From JANQJA01 sp965267485 (lineage in GTDB: Bacteria > Pseudomonadota > Gammaproteobacteria > Pseudomonadales > Azotimanducaceae): DNA of 64,000 nucleotides. The position numbers were made by a program, and so were the translations under genes. Below are positions 1-9,340 of this stretch, piece by piece (position 1 is the stretch's first letter; each line of letters opens with the position of its first letter). The stretch is taken from positions 4,526,001-4,590,000 of the forward strand of contig OZ254080.1 of NCBI GenBank assembly GCA_965267485.1. Direction: 5' to 3'. The notes beneath the pieces were generated by a model that searched no databases, was not told the origin of the DNA, and was given only the letters and a program-made list of their open reading frames with translations.

Positions 1-507
1 GATCCGCTGCCGCCACGCTCCCGCGGCGATCTCACCGCCGGGTTCCTGACTTCGGACATGCCGCCACGGGAATACCTCGAGGGTATCGAAAGCGTGGCGG
101 GGGAGTTTCGCGGATTCAACCTCATCGTCGCGGACCGTCACGAGGTCTGCTACTTCAGCAATCGCGAGGGCCGGGTACGGGTGCTCGAGCCCGGCTGCTA
201 CGGGCTCAGCAACCAGTTGCTCGACTGCGACTGGCCAAAGGTCATTCGTGGACGCGAACAACTGGCGCAGCTCGGCGCGAGCGGATTCCGCACCGAGGAT
301 CTGTATCGGCTCGTCTTCTGCGAAGGCGACGGCGAGCCTTACTCCCAGAGTTTCATCGCCAGCGAGACCTACGGTACGAGCGCATCAACCGCCCTGCGCA
401 TCCGCCGTGATGGCCGGGTGTCGTTCGAAGAGCGGAACTTCGGCCCCGAGGGCGAACCGGCGGAGATCCACCGGTTCGAGTTTCAGGTCGAAGCAGCCGC
501 CGACTAG
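1..507 (+). CDS. NRDE (TANGO2-like) family protein, 5' end missing
   Basis: The reading frame is open from the first base to a TAG at 505-507, so the start lies outside the window. The visible N-terminal part (SRGDLTAGFLTSD, then a PPREYL stretch) and the segment GFNLIVADRHEVCYFSNREG match the NRDE/TANGO2 family, cytosolic proteins of unclear biochemical role. The visible part is 168 codons; full family members are about 250 residues. The stop overlaps the convergent PepSY gene by 4 bases. The family assignment is fairly secure; the function is not known. Confidence 0.8.
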   Translation, partial: DPLPPRSRGDLTAGFLTSDMPPREYLEGIESVAGEFRGFNLIVADRHEVCYFSNREGRVRVLEPGCYGLSNQLLDCDWPKVIRGREQLAQLGASGFRTEDLYRLVFCEGDGEPYSQSFIASETYGTSASTALRIRRDGRVSFEERNFGPEGEPAEIHRFEFQVEAAAD

Positions 508-1952
508 ACAGGCCTGCCGGTTTCCGCGTCCGGCACCCGCTGGATGCCAGTGACCTGATGGCCGATGAGCACCAGGAGCGTCGTCGCCAGTACACCGTTG
601 ACCACCACCGCCGCCGGACTCACGGCGTCGATACCGAATCGCAACGCATGGCCGGCGAGCAGCATCGCCAGCGCGATGGACCAGACACGCTGCAGCCAGC
701 GGCGAGACACCGCGACATCGCGCAAGCTCAGGGCGGCGACGATCGCAGCCGCCATCACCAGCCAGAAAATGCCGACCGAACCGATACCCAGGATGACCTG
801 TGTAAAGGCCGAGACCGTCAGGCCGAGGGGCATCCCCCACACGACGCCGACCCAGGCGTCGTTGATCCAGTCATGCCGTCGGCGCTTTTCGAGCCAGATG
901 TTCACGCCAGTCGCGGCGACGACCGTGAGCGCAAGACCGAGCAACAGATAGATCGCCTGAACCGGCCAGCCGCCGAAGTGCCCGAAGTGCAGCCGATAGA
1001 TCGAATAGACAGCCTGCTTGCCCACCTCTCCATCAGCGAATCCCGTCGTGCCGATGAAGTTGCCGGCGCCGTCGAAGCGGTATTGCTCACCCCAGGTGAG
1101 TCGCCCGGGCCACGTCGCATAGACATCGACCAGCGGCGTGTCCGTCGTCGCCTCGTGCACGATGACCGTAAACGGATGGCTCTCCGGCGCCATTGCCTGG
1201 ACCTGCGAGATTGCCCGCCCGACATTCGGCGTTTCAACCCGCGTTTCAATCTCGGGTTCTTCGCCAAAGACCGAAGCCGAGAGCGCCGCGCCCGGTGTGC
1301 CCGTGAGGGCCGATACGAGTGCCAGCATGGGCAGCACCAGACCGAAGTACGCGCCCGTGATCCCGATCATCAGGTGAAAGGGCAGTCCCCAGACGCTGAG
1401 ACGATTGTGCAGATCGACCTGCTCCAGCTGCCTCGACCCCCGGAGCCGCAGCGAAAAAGCATCACGAAGAATGTTCGGGTGTGCGAGCAGCCCCGAGATG
1501 ACCAGCGCACACAGGAGCACACCCAGGGTACTGACCACCACAATGCCGATCCTGTTGGGCAGGTGGAGGTACAGATGAAGTTCGACCAGCAGATGCGTCC
1601 ACGCATGCCGGACCTCTTCACCCAGAGATCCGTCCTGGTTCACGAAAAAGCCCGTCTCTTCATTCGAGAGCGCAAGCCTCGGCAGGCGCGGAGTCGGCAG
1701 TGAGACATAGAGGTGATCGGTCACCGCGAGTGACTCGTCAATCTCGCGAGCGAAGACCCGCTGGACGATCTCCGGCGTCACCTCTGTGAATTCGTCAGCT
1801 GCTGGCTGCTCCCACCGTTCCAGCCAGGGGTAGAGTACAGCGATCGTGCCCGAGAGACAGACCACATACATGATGGCGCCGGCCAGCAACCCCACCCAGG
1901 CGTGGCTGGCCAGCGCGCGTTTGACCAGGCCGGCAGACGGAGCAAATTTCAC
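504..1952 (-). CDS. PepSY-associated TM domain protein (siderophore-iron utilisation)
   Basis: A 482-residue inner-membrane protein. The N-terminus has the PepSY-TM pattern: a basic stretch, then HAWVGLLAGAIMYVVCLSGT (about residues 17-36). Further hydrophobic segments lie near residues 140-155, 190-215, 335-355 and in a cluster at the C-terminus. Such proteins often sit beside ferric-siderophore receptors and are thought to be inner-membrane reductases or iron-release factors; that role is inferred from context. Its ATG overlaps the stop of the upstream small membrane gene by 4 bases, so the two are probably translationally coupled downstream of the TonB receptor. Confidence 0.85.
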   Translation of the reverse strand: MKFAPSAGLVKRALASHAWVGLLAGAIMYVVCLSGTIAVLYPWLERWEQPAADEFTEVTPEIVQRVFAREIDESLAVTDHLYVSLPTPRLPRLALSNEETGFFVNQDGSLGEEVRHAWTHLLVELHLYLHLPNRIGIVVVSTLGVLLCALVISGLLAHPNILRDAFSLRLRGSRQLEQVDLHNRLSVWGLPFHLMIGITGAYFGLVLPMLALVSALTGTPGAALSASVFGEEPEIETRVETPNVGRAISQVQAMAPESHPFTVIVHEATTDTPLVDVYATWPGRLTWGEQYRFDGAGNFIGTTGFADGEVGKQAVYSIYRLHFGHFGGWPVQAIYLLLGLALTVVAATGVNIWLEKRRRHDWINDAWVGVVWGMPLGLTVSAFTQVILGIGSVGIFWLVMAAAIVAALSLRDVAVSRRWLQRVWSIALAMLLAGHALRFGIDAVSPAAVVVNGVLATTLLVLIGHQVTGIQRVPDAETGRPV

Positions 1953-2503
1953 AGTGACCCCCTTGCCAGCAAAAAGGCGGCGCCGATCAGGCCCGGCAAC
2001 ACGATGCCGACCGACCGCTGAACCATCCGGTCATCCAGCGTCACCCAGCACGCTGCCGCGCCCCAGACGAGGGGCAGCAGGAATATCGCGAACGCCCACT
2101 GGTTTGCCCCACCCCACGGCAGCGCTACAGCGAGTGCAGTGACCACGCACATGCTCGCGATACCGGCGACGGGCACGGCAAGCAGGAAGCGAAGCAGGTG
2201 GCGAGAAAAGCGGGCAGCGGTCATCTTGCCGGGCTGGCGATTCTCCGGTGCGTCGCCCCGCTGCCGGATGTCGGCATGCAGCGCAACGATGCACAGCACG
2301 ACAAGGCTCGGAACGGTCAGCCCGACAACGCTGCCGAACTCCGGCCCAAGCGCGACGATCCACAGCGCAAGCGCCAGCGTCATCAGGGCCCAGCCGGCGA
2401 GCGCGATGGCCGGCCCGGAGAGCCGGTTTCGCCATTTCCGATACAACAGGATCGCGCCGAGGCCGGTCGCCACCGACGCAATCAACGAAGTCACGACTAC
2501 CAT
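1949..2503 (-). CDS. small inner-membrane protein of siderophore locus (DUF3325/DUF3649-like)
   Basis: About 184 residues from the ATG at 2503, which lies just after the receptor stop (2505-2507). I prefer this start because longer versions run into the receptor gene. There are five or six hydrophobic segments in two halves separated by a charged linker (ADIRQRGDAPENRQPG). The N-terminal half resembles DUF3325 and the C-terminal half DUF3649, two small membrane families often encoded between a siderophore receptor and a PepSY protein; here they may be fused. The domain names are from pattern memory and uncertain. Operon position implies a role in siderophore-iron handling. Confidence 0.6.
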   Translation of the reverse strand: MVVVTSLIASVATGLGAILLYRKWRNRLSGPAIALAGWALMTLALALWIVALGPEFGSVVGLTVPSLVVLCIVALHADIRQRGDAPENRQPGKMTAARFSRHLLRFLLAVPVAGIASMCVVTALAVALPWGGANQWAFAIFLLPLVWGAAACWVTLDDRMVQRSVGIVLPGLIGAAFLLARGSL

Positions 2504-2504
2504 G

Positions 2505-4619
2505 CTAGAAGTCGTAGGTGACCGAACCGACGACCGTCCGCTTCTCGCCGAGGAAGCAATCACCGCGGCCGAGACAGGTGGCGATGTACTCCTTGTCGGT
2601 CAGATTGTGCGCATTGACCTGAAATCTCCAGTCACCGGTGCGATAGCCAACCATGAAATCGAGGAGCGTGTACGACGGCGTCTCGAGCGAATCCGTGCCG
2701 TTCTGCGATTCGCCGACATAGCGGATGCCAAACCCGCTCTTGAACCCCGCCCACGCTGCCGGCGTCCATTCCATCCAGGCCGAAGCCTGGTTCTCCGGCA
2801 CTGAGGCAAAGCTGAATCCGTTCGGATTCGCGGTCTTCACATGGCTCGCATTGAGTTCGAAAGAGAAGTCCCCAATCGGCAGCAGTGCCTCGAACTCTGC
2901 ACCATCCACATTGGACACACCCTCCTGCTGGCTGTTCGCGCCAACAATCGCATTGGGGTTCGAGAGATTCGATTCCCTGATATCGAACCACGCCAGTGTC
3001 ACGAAGGCCCTCGAGCCCGGGGGCTGGTACTTCAGACCCACCTCAACCTGTTCACCCTCCCGGGGCTTGAGGGGCTCTCCGGTGAGCGTGTCTGTCCCGA
3101 CCACCGGCTCGAACGATTCGGCATAGTTCACGTAGGGTGCAAACCCGGCGTCGAAGGCATAGAGCGCGCCGACACTGAAGCTCGTCGCATCATCACGCTG
3201 GGTGGCGGCGGCCGACCGGGTCTCGACGCGGTCATGACGAACCCCGACCGAGATGCCGAGCCGACCCAGATCGATCTGGTCGTTGACATAGATGCCGAAG
3301 TCGCGGGTGGTCGACGAGGGTGAGTCGCTGAAGAAAGTATCGATCACGGCCTGATCCGGGATGTCACCGGTGTATTGCGGCTCGAACAGGTTCAGCCAGT
3401 AACGGTCGCCGAACGTTGCGTCCGGACCGCCCGTCGCGAAGTCGTAGCCGAGCGCGAACAGATAGGCGGAATCCGTATCCGTTTCGACATCCTGGTATTG
3501 CACGCCGATCATGAGTTCGTGCCCAACGGAGCCCGTCGCGAAGTCAGCGCGGGCCCGCGTATCGATCGCGGCCTGATCAGACTGCCCCTCGGCAACATAG
3601 AACGTTCGGGGCACCGTGCCGTTCCCGTACAGCGAGCCATCTGCCTCGAAGACGTAACGGCTGCCGCCGATGAACGCCGGCCATGCCTGGCCATAGTCAG
3701 ACTCGCCGCGCGTAATGCGAGCCGTGGACTCGATGCTCCAGACCGGGTTGAACTGGTGGTCTGCGAGAAGCGTCAGCGAGGTGCTGTCGGTATCGTAGCG
3801 ATTGAAGCCGGGCTCACCCGTGTACGTATCGAAGTCGATGAACGATCCGTTCGGCGCGGGATTCAGCGTCCCCGCAATGGGAAAGAACTGGGCGCCGGTA
3901 TCGCTGTCCGTACGATTGACGTTGAGCAGGGCAGTGATGTTCGTCGAATCGGACGGGTGCCAGGTGATCGAGGGAGCAAACACGACTCGTTCTTCCCCCA
4001 CGTAGTCGACCTGGGACTCCGAATCACCGTACAGCGCAACCAGACGATAGAGCCACGTACCGTCGTTGGTCAGCTTGCCGGTCGAATCGAGCCCGATCTC
4101 GGCATGGCGGTTGTTGCCCGCCTCCACGGTGAGCCGGGTCGATGCCTGTGCTTTCGGCGTCTTGCTGACGACGTTGACGATCCCGCCCGGCGAGCCCTGA
4201 CCATAGAGCACCGAAGCCGGCCCCTTCAGGATCTCGACCTGCTCGATCGTAAAGATGTCGGGTCGCGCGTTGTTGTAGCTGCCGAACAGCGCCTGCAGGC
4301 TGTCGCGATACTCAGGGACGCCCATGCCCCGCACCGACAGCCAGTCGCCACGCGTCGCAAAACCGTACTGCTCACCGAAGACGCCCGAGGAATAAAGATA
4401 GGCATCCGCAAGGTTCAACGCACCCTTGTCCGACAGATCCTCGCGCGTTTCGATCGACAGGGATCGCGACACCTCGAGAATCGGCGTATCCGACTTGGTG
4501 GCCGAGTAACGCGAGACGGCACCCACGACGGTGATTTCTTCCATGTCTTCCTGCGCCGATACGGTGTGTGCCGAACCGGCCGCGAGCAGAACGGCCAACG
4601 ACCAATGACTGAGTTTCAT
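2505..4619 (-). CDS. TonB-dependent siderophore receptor
   Basis: A 704-residue outer-membrane receptor with signal peptide (MKLSHWSLAVLLAAGSAHTVSA). A TonB-box-like segment (EEITVVGA) follows, then a plug domain (VEILKGPASVLYGQGSPGGI, about residues 130-150). The 22-strand barrel ends in aromatic Phe (VVGSVTYDF). The plug and TIGR01783-type features indicate uptake of a ferric siderophore of the ferrichrome/hydroxamate class; the ligand cannot be read from sequence. It is the first gene of a three-gene minus-strand operon and is probably iron-repressed, given the Fur-like site upstream. Confidence 0.93.
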   Translation of the reverse strand: MKLSHWSLAVLLAAGSAHTVSAQEDMEEITVVGAVSRYSATKSDTPILEVSRSLSIETREDLSDKGALNLADAYLYSSGVFGEQYGFATRGDWLSVRGMGVPEYRDSLQALFGSYNNARPDIFTIEQVEILKGPASVLYGQGSPGGIVNVVSKTPKAQASTRLTVEAGNNRHAEIGLDSTGKLTNDGTWLYRLVALYGDSESQVDYVGEERVVFAPSITWHPSDSTNITALLNVNRTDSDTGAQFFPIAGTLNPAPNGSFIDFDTYTGEPGFNRYDTDSTSLTLLADHQFNPVWSIESTARITRGESDYGQAWPAFIGGSRYVFEADGSLYGNGTVPRTFYVAEGQSDQAAIDTRARADFATGSVGHELMIGVQYQDVETDTDSAYLFALGYDFATGGPDATFGDRYWLNLFEPQYTGDIPDQAVIDTFFSDSPSSTTRDFGIYVNDQIDLGRLGISVGVRHDRVETRSAAATQRDDATSFSVGALYAFDAGFAPYVNYAESFEPVVGTDTLTGEPLKPREGEQVEVGLKYQPPGSRAFVTLAWFDIRESNLSNPNAIVGANSQQEGVSNVDGAEFEALLPIGDFSFELNASHVKTANPNGFSFASVPENQASAWMEWTPAAWAGFKSGFGIRYVGESQNGTDSLETPSYTLLDFMVGYRTGDWRFQVNAHNLTDKEYIATCLGRGDCFLGEKRTVVGSVTYDF

Positions 4620-4663
4620 GATTCATTCCGATTTCCACAGTGAGGCTGCGGATTCTACGGAAC

Positions 4664-4692
4664 GATAATGCAAATAGCAATGATTCCTATTT
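4664..4692 (-). promoter_or_regulatory. Fur-box-like operator upstream of siderophore receptor
   Basis: An AT-rich block in an otherwise GC-rich region, 45-73 bases upstream of the receptor ATG. It contains the inverted repeat AAATAG-N9-CTATTT (4672-4692), preceded by GATAAT (4664-4669). Read on the minus strand the core is GGAATCATTGCTATTTGC, which resembles overlapping NATWAT hexamers of Fur sites. The site is also upstream of the end of ptsP, so only the receptor operon is a likely target. Assignment is by resemblance only. Confidence 0.55.
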
Positions 4693-4729
4693 ACATACTT
4701 CAGCAGAAGACCCCTACAAACGAAGGACG

Positions 4730-7000
4730 CTAACCCACGATCCGGTTACGAATGATCTGTCCAAGCCCGGACTTGCGCATCTGGGCCTCGACGTAGTCAC
4801 GGATCAACACGGCGTTATCCATCTTCAGCACCTTGTTCAGGATGCGCTTCGCTCGCGCGAGCTCAAACGAACGCAGCGCCTGCTTGACGATCAGCAGGTT
4901 CGTCGAGTTCATGGACAGCACATCGAAACCCATGGCCATCAGCAGAATCGCCGCTGCCGGGTTTCCCGCCATCTCGCCGCAGATGCCGAGCGGCTTCTTC
5001 TCGGCGTGCGCAGCATCGACGATGTCCTTCAGCGCGTGCAGCACCGCCGGGTGAAATTCCTGGTAGAGCTCGGCAACGCGCGCATTGTTGCGATCGACCG
5101 CCAGCATGTACTGGATGAGGTCGTTGCTGCCAACGGACAGAAAGTCGACGCGCTTGATGATGTCCCTCGCCTGATACACCGCCGAGGGAACCTCGATCAT
5201 GACGCCGACATCCGGCATCTCGACTTCGACACCTTCTTCGATGAGTTCGCGGTAGCACTGGCTGATGAGTCGCTGCCCCTCATCGACCTCCGCAACGCTG
5301 CTGACCATGGGCAGCATGATCCTGAGATACGTGTCGATTCCCTCGTTCGCGCGGATCATCGCCCGCACCTGGGAGAGGAAGATCTCCGGGTGGTCGAGAC
5401 TCACCCGCACCCCGCGCCAGCCCAGAAACGGGTTTTCCTCCTCGATGGGAAAGTAGGGCAGCGCCTTGTCGCCACCGATGTCGAGCGTTCGCATCGTGAC
5501 CGGCCGCGGCGCAAATGCCTGCAGGTGCTGTCGATAGATGACCCGCTGCTCTTCCTCGGTGGGAAAGCGGTCATTCATCATGAAATGGATTTCGGTGCGG
5601 TAGAGACCGACGCCCTCTGCGCCGCGATCCAGCGATCGGGCGACATCCGTCATGAGCCCGGTGTTGACCCAGAGCCGGACCCGATGACCATCGAGCGTGA
5701 CGCACTTCTCGTCCTTGATGTCTTCGAGGCCCTTGATGAGCGCGGCTTCCTGTTCCACAACCTCCTGGTACAGTTCGATCTGCTCGGCCGTCGGGTGAGT
5801 GATGACCTGCCCCTGGAATCCGTCGACGATGATCGGTTTTTCCTCGAGAAGGCTGACCGGGAGATCCTCGACCCCCATGACCGTCGGCAGGTCCATCGCG
5901 CGTGCCAGGATGGCAACATGCGAGGATGGCGATCCCTTGACCGAGACAAGGCCCCTCAGGCGTTCGCGGGGAACCTCGGCGACCATGCCGGGCGTGAGTT
6001 CGTCGGCAACCAGCACCGTGTTGTCAGGAAACTCACTCCGGCGCTCGTCGGTGCGCTGCAGTTTGCCGAGTACGCGCCGCCCGAGATCGAGGACGTCCAC
6101 ACCCCGCTCACGCAGGTAGTCATCTTCCATGGCTTCGAACGTCGCCACGTGTTGCACAATCACCTTGCGCAAGGCCGACTGCACCCACTCGCCCTGTTCA
6201 ATCAGTTCGATGACTTCACCGGTGATGGCCGGATCGTCGAGCATGTGAAGATAGGCCTCGAAGAGACCGAGCTCCTCAGGCCGCAGCCGGTCGGACAGCT
6301 TGTCCGACATATCCGTAATCTCGGCGCGGGTCTCGATGACGGCAGCACGCAGCAGCCTGATATCCGCCTCCGGGTCCCGCGACTTGCGATCGGGCACGTT
6401 GTGCAGGTCGGCCTCGGGGAAGATGACCACGGCTGAGCCAATCGCGACGCCCGACGCACCGGGCTTGCCGATGAACCGGCTGGCCTGCAGTTCCTCGACG
6501 TTCGACACCGAGAGCTGGCCCGTCGCACGGGCGTGCGCAATCACGCCCGCGAGCTGCGCCGACAACGTGATGAGGAAGGCCTCTTCGCTTTCATCGTAGC
6601 GTCGCGCCACCTTTTGCTGCACGACGAGTACGCCGAGGACGCGGCGGTGGTGAATGATCGGCACGCCGAGGAACGACATGAACGGTGCTTCGCCCACCGC
6701 GTCAATATAGAGGTAACGAGGGTGCGAGGGCGCGTTCTCCAGATTGATGGGTTCCGCCCGTTCGCCCACGAGGCCAACAAGGCCTTCGTCGATCGCGAGC
6801 GTGACAACACCCTCAGCCTCACGGTTGAGACCCCGCGTCGCCATGAACACATATCGCTCGTTCTCTTCATCGAGCAGATAGACGGTGCAGACCTCGGTAC
6901 CCATTGCCTGCTGGACCCGATCAACAATGATGTCCAGCGCGGTATTCAGGTCGCGCGCGGCATTGACCTCCTGGATGACCCGGCGGAGCGTGTCTAGCAT
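4730..7000 (-). CDS. ptsP: phosphoenolpyruvate-protein phosphotransferase PtsP (EI-Ntr)
   Basis: A 756-residue cytosolic enzyme I of the nitrogen PTS. An N-terminal GAF domain covers about residues 1-165. The PTS EI phosphohistidine domain carries GSPSSHVAILARAMDLPTV with active His361. The C-terminal PEP-binding barrel has the catalytic-Cys motif ICGEMAGNP near residue 674 and the SVGSNDLIQYML signature. It autophosphorylates with PEP and passes phosphate to NPr (ptsO, not in the window). Length is normal. It lies 16 bases downstream of rppH, the usual gammaproteobacterial operon. Confidence 0.97.
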   Translation of the reverse strand: MLDTLRRVIQEVNAARDLNTALDIIVDRVQQAMGTEVCTVYLLDEENERYVFMATRGLNREAEGVVTLAIDEGLVGLVGERAEPINLENAPSHPRYLYIDAVGEAPFMSFLGVPIIHHRRVLGVLVVQQKVARRYDESEEAFLITLSAQLAGVIAHARATGQLSVSNVEELQASRFIGKPGASGVAIGSAVVIFPEADLHNVPDRKSRDPEADIRLLRAAVIETRAEITDMSDKLSDRLRPEELGLFEAYLHMLDDPAITGEVIELIEQGEWVQSALRKVIVQHVATFEAMEDDYLRERGVDVLDLGRRVLGKLQRTDERRSEFPDNTVLVADELTPGMVAEVPRERLRGLVSVKGSPSSHVAILARAMDLPTVMGVEDLPVSLLEEKPIIVDGFQGQVITHPTAEQIELYQEVVEQEAALIKGLEDIKDEKCVTLDGHRVRLWVNTGLMTDVARSLDRGAEGVGLYRTEIHFMMNDRFPTEEEQRVIYRQHLQAFAPRPVTMRTLDIGGDKALPYFPIEEENPFLGWRGVRVSLDHPEIFLSQVRAMIRANEGIDTYLRIMLPMVSSVAEVDEGQRLISQCYRELIEEGVEVEMPDVGVMIEVPSAVYQARDIIKRVDFLSVGSNDLIQYMLAVDRNNARVAELYQEFHPAVLHALKDIVDAAHAEKKPLGICGEMAGNPAAAILLMAMGFDVLSMNSTNLLIVKQALRSFELARAKRILNKVLKMDNAVLIRDYVEAQMRKSGLGQIIRNRIVG

Positions 7001-7016
7001 AGGTTGGTCCCGGGCG

Positions 7017-7499
7017 TTATCGGCTGAGGCAGCGCGACAGGTACGGCGCCAGTTCTTTCATGGCGCGGCGGTAGACATCCTGCTTGAAGGCGACGACCTG
7101 CCCGAGCGGATACCAGTAGCTCACCCACTGCCAGTGGTCGAACTCCGGAGACTGGGAATGATCGAAGCATACGGCGGAATCCTCGGCCATCATTCTGAGA
7201 AGATACCACTTCTGCTTCTGGCCGATGAATGAAGAGTTGTTCTGTCGCAGCAGACGTCTGGGCAGCCGGTAACGCAGCCAGCCGCGCGTGCAGCCCACAA
7301 CCTCGACACATTCCGGGTCAAGACCGACCTCTTCCTTCAACTCCCGATACAGGGCGTCGTCAGGGCTTTCCCGCTGCTTGATGCCACCTTGTGGAAACTG
7401 CCATGCATCCTGACCAATCCGCCGGGCCCACAATACCTGCCCACGGTCATTGGCCACGATGATACCGACGTTGGGTCGGTAACCGTCCGAATCGATCAA
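7017..7499 (-). CDS. rppH: RNA pyrophosphohydrolase RppH (Nudix)
   Basis: About 160 residues. It removes pyrophosphate from 5'-triphosphorylated mRNA ends and so initiates RNase E-dependent decay. The Nudix box GGIKQRESPDDALYREL...EEVG occupies about residues 38-60. I chose the TTG at 7499, giving (M)IDSDGYRPNVGI as in relatives, because AAGGA lies 8 bases upstream. The TTG at 7514 adds five residues but lacks a clear Shine-Dalgarno sequence. It is the first gene of rppH-ptsP and is divergent from the HAD gene across about 240 bases. Confidence 0.96.
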   Translation of the reverse strand: MIDSDGYRPNVGIIVANDRGQVLWARRIGQDAWQFPQGGIKQRESPDDALYRELKEEVGLDPECVEVVGCTRGWLRYRLPRRLLRQNNSSFIGQKQKWYLLRMMAEDSAVCFDHSQSPEFDHWQWVSYWYPLGQVVAFKQDVYRRAMKELAPYLSRCLSR

Positions 7500-7736
7500 C
7501 TTGCGATCCTTCAATAAGCTAGTCGGATATCGGCAAGTACGCTGTGTTCAACTCCCCTGATTTCCCCTCACGGGCCGCAGCCCGGGCCGCACCCCGTCGA
7601 GGGTTTCCTGTCTTGGCCTGCGCTGTAGCAGACATGAACTGACGTTGAATGCATAATTGCGACTTGATTTCATTGTCTATGAATCGGGGACCCACGGCAA
7701 ACAGCGCCGCAGCCCCGGCATGCTGGAGCCCTGACC

Positions 7737-8396
7737 TTGGCACTCGCCATCTTCGACCTCGACGAAACCCTCATTGCTGACGACAGCGACCACGCCTGGG
7801 GCGAGTTCATCGCCGACCGCGGACTTGTGGATGCCGATGCGCATCGGCGCCAGAACGAAGTGTTCTTCGAGGCCTACAAGCGGGGCGACCTGGACATCCA
7901 CGCCTACCTCCGGTTCGCCTGCAAGGTGCTCGCAGAGCATGACGTCGAGTTCCTTAACGAACTGCGCCGAGAGTTCTTCGACGAGCGGATCCGGCCGATG
8001 CTGCTCGACAGGGCCGAGGCACTGATCGAATCACATCGTGAGCGTGGCGATACGCTGATCATCGTCACTGCCACAGCCGAATTCGTCACGCGCCCGATCG
8101 CGGAGCACTACGGCATCGATACGCTGATCGCACCGATCCCGGAATTCAGGGACGGCCGATATACCGGAGAAATCGTCGGCACCCCGAGTTTCCGGGAGGG
8201 CAAGGTCACGAGAATCAACGAGTGGCTCACCACGTCTGCAGAAACGCTGGAAGGCAGCTACTGCTATTCAGATTCGCACAACGACGTGCCGATGCTTGAG
8301 CTCGCGACCTTCCCGCACGCCGTCGATCCGGACCCGAAGCTTGAATCCATCGCCAGGGAGCGGCAGTGGCCCATTATTTCCCTGCGCGAATCCTGA
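7737..8396 (+). CDS. HAD-IB family phosphatase (SerB-like)
   Basis: 219 residues from a TTG with GGAG 9 bases upstream. HAD motif I is IFDLDET (Asp7, Asp9). A cap-region acidic stretch and motif II (LIIVTATAE) follow. Motif III Lys is in REGKV, and motif IV is YSDSHNDVPML. This is the SerB/HAD-IB subclass, which hydrolyses small phosphomonoesters; the substrate is not known. The homologue in pseudomonads also sits beside rppH. Its last 31 bases overlap the start of the imelysin-like gene. Confidence 0.9.
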   Translation: MALAIFDLDETLIADDSDHAWGEFIADRGLVDADAHRRQNEVFFEAYKRGDLDIHAYLRFACKVLAEHDVEFLNELRREFFDERIRPMLLDRAEALIESHRERGDTLIIVTATAEFVTRPIAEHYGIDTLIAPIPEFRDGRYTGEIVGTPSFREGKVTRINEWLTTSAETLEGSYCYSDSHNDVPMLELATFPHAVDPDPKLESIARERQWPIISLRES

Positions 8397-9340
8397 CCGG
8401 CGTACTCATCCTCGCCGTCGCCGGCTGTGACCCGTCACCCGCGCCGCGGGAAGAGGCCAGGCTCGCGACTGTCGACATCACCGCGGTCGAATCGCACATC
8501 GATGCGGCGCAGCGGAAACTGGCGGGCGATCTGATGACATCCATGGCGGCACTCACGGCCGCAACCGACCAGTTCCTGCAAAGTCCCTCGGAAGCGTCGC
8601 TCCTGACCGCCAGAACCGCCTGGCACGACGCCCATCGCCGGTTTGCCGCGCTAGCGCTGCTGCTCGGGCGACAGGAGGACGACGACGAAATCGACGTTTG
8701 GCCGATCGAGCCCGGATTTCTCGACACGCTGCCCGGATACCCCGCATCCGGCATCGTCGGAGATGAAGTGATTACAATTTCGCTCGCAACGCTGCGCGCG
8801 CAGCACGGCATCACCCATCCCTCCGAGGCCAGCCTCGGTTTTCATCCCGCAGAATATTTTCTCTTCGAGCGCGCCCTTTCAGACTTCGAGGACACCGCAG
8901 AAAACCCGCGGCGACGGCAGACGCTGGAACTGATCGTACGCCACCTCGAAGCCTCGGTGCAGGCCTTCGTCGAGCGAGAGGCTGCAACGTCGGGCGGCTC
9001 GAAAGGTGAACGGCTGGAGGCCATTCTCGCGCGCCATCGCGTCGCGCTGCAGACGGCGGTCGCCGAGATCGGTCGTCATGGGGACGGCGCAGACATCCAT
9101 CCCGGTTTCAGCAGTCAGGCGCCGGGGGTTATCGAACTGTTGTGGACAACGCTGGGGGATCTCTATGCGCAAGAGGAGCCGCTGGGCGCCGCCATTGCCG
9201 CGATCGACCCGGCGATCGCCACGGAGATACGGCGCAATCTCGAACATGGTGCTGACGAGCGGATACAGGGGGTGTTCACGCTGCCCCTCAATATGACCAC
9301 ACTCGGCGATCAGTTGAGGATGATCGAACTGCGGTTGTGA
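8366..9340 (+). CDS. imelysin-family (M75-like) lipoprotein
   Basis: 324 residues from a GTG (AGGGAG just upstream). The N-terminus is a lipoprotein signal with lipobox VAGC (Cys21). Asp at +2 predicts retention on the inner membrane by the E. coli rule. The family motif GxHxxE is present as GFHPAE (His160, Glu163). Imelysin domains are linked to iron or other metal uptake (EfeO/IrpA relatives) rather than proven peptidase activity. The coding start lies inside the HAD gene, which suggests coupling. The 3' end carries a 13-bp tandem duplication covering the stop. Confidence 0.85.
   Translation: MAHYFPARILTGVLILAVAGCDPSPAPREEARLATVDITAVESHIDAAQRKLAGDLMTSMAALTAATDQFLQSPSEASLLTARTAWHDAHRRFAALALLLGRQEDDDEIDVWPIEPGFLDTLPGYPASGIVGDEVITISLATLRAQHGITHPSEASLGFHPAEYFLFERALSDFEDTAENPRRRQTLELIVRHLEASVQAFVEREAATSGGSKGERLEAILARHRVALQTAVAEIGRHGDGADIHPGFSSQAPGVIELLWTTLGDLYAQEEPLGAAIAAIDPAIATEIRRNLEHGADERIQGVFTLPLNMTTLGDQLRMIELRL

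Noticed and set aside
558..1703. Long open frame antisense to the PepSY gene.
   Set aside because: Arg/Asp/Gln-rich composition typical of a GC-rich shadow frame; the opposite strand encodes a clear PepSY family protein.
4640..6436. 598-codon frame antisense to ptsP.
   Set aside because: Shadow of a highly conserved gene; no recognisable domain and His/Arg/Asp-rich composition.
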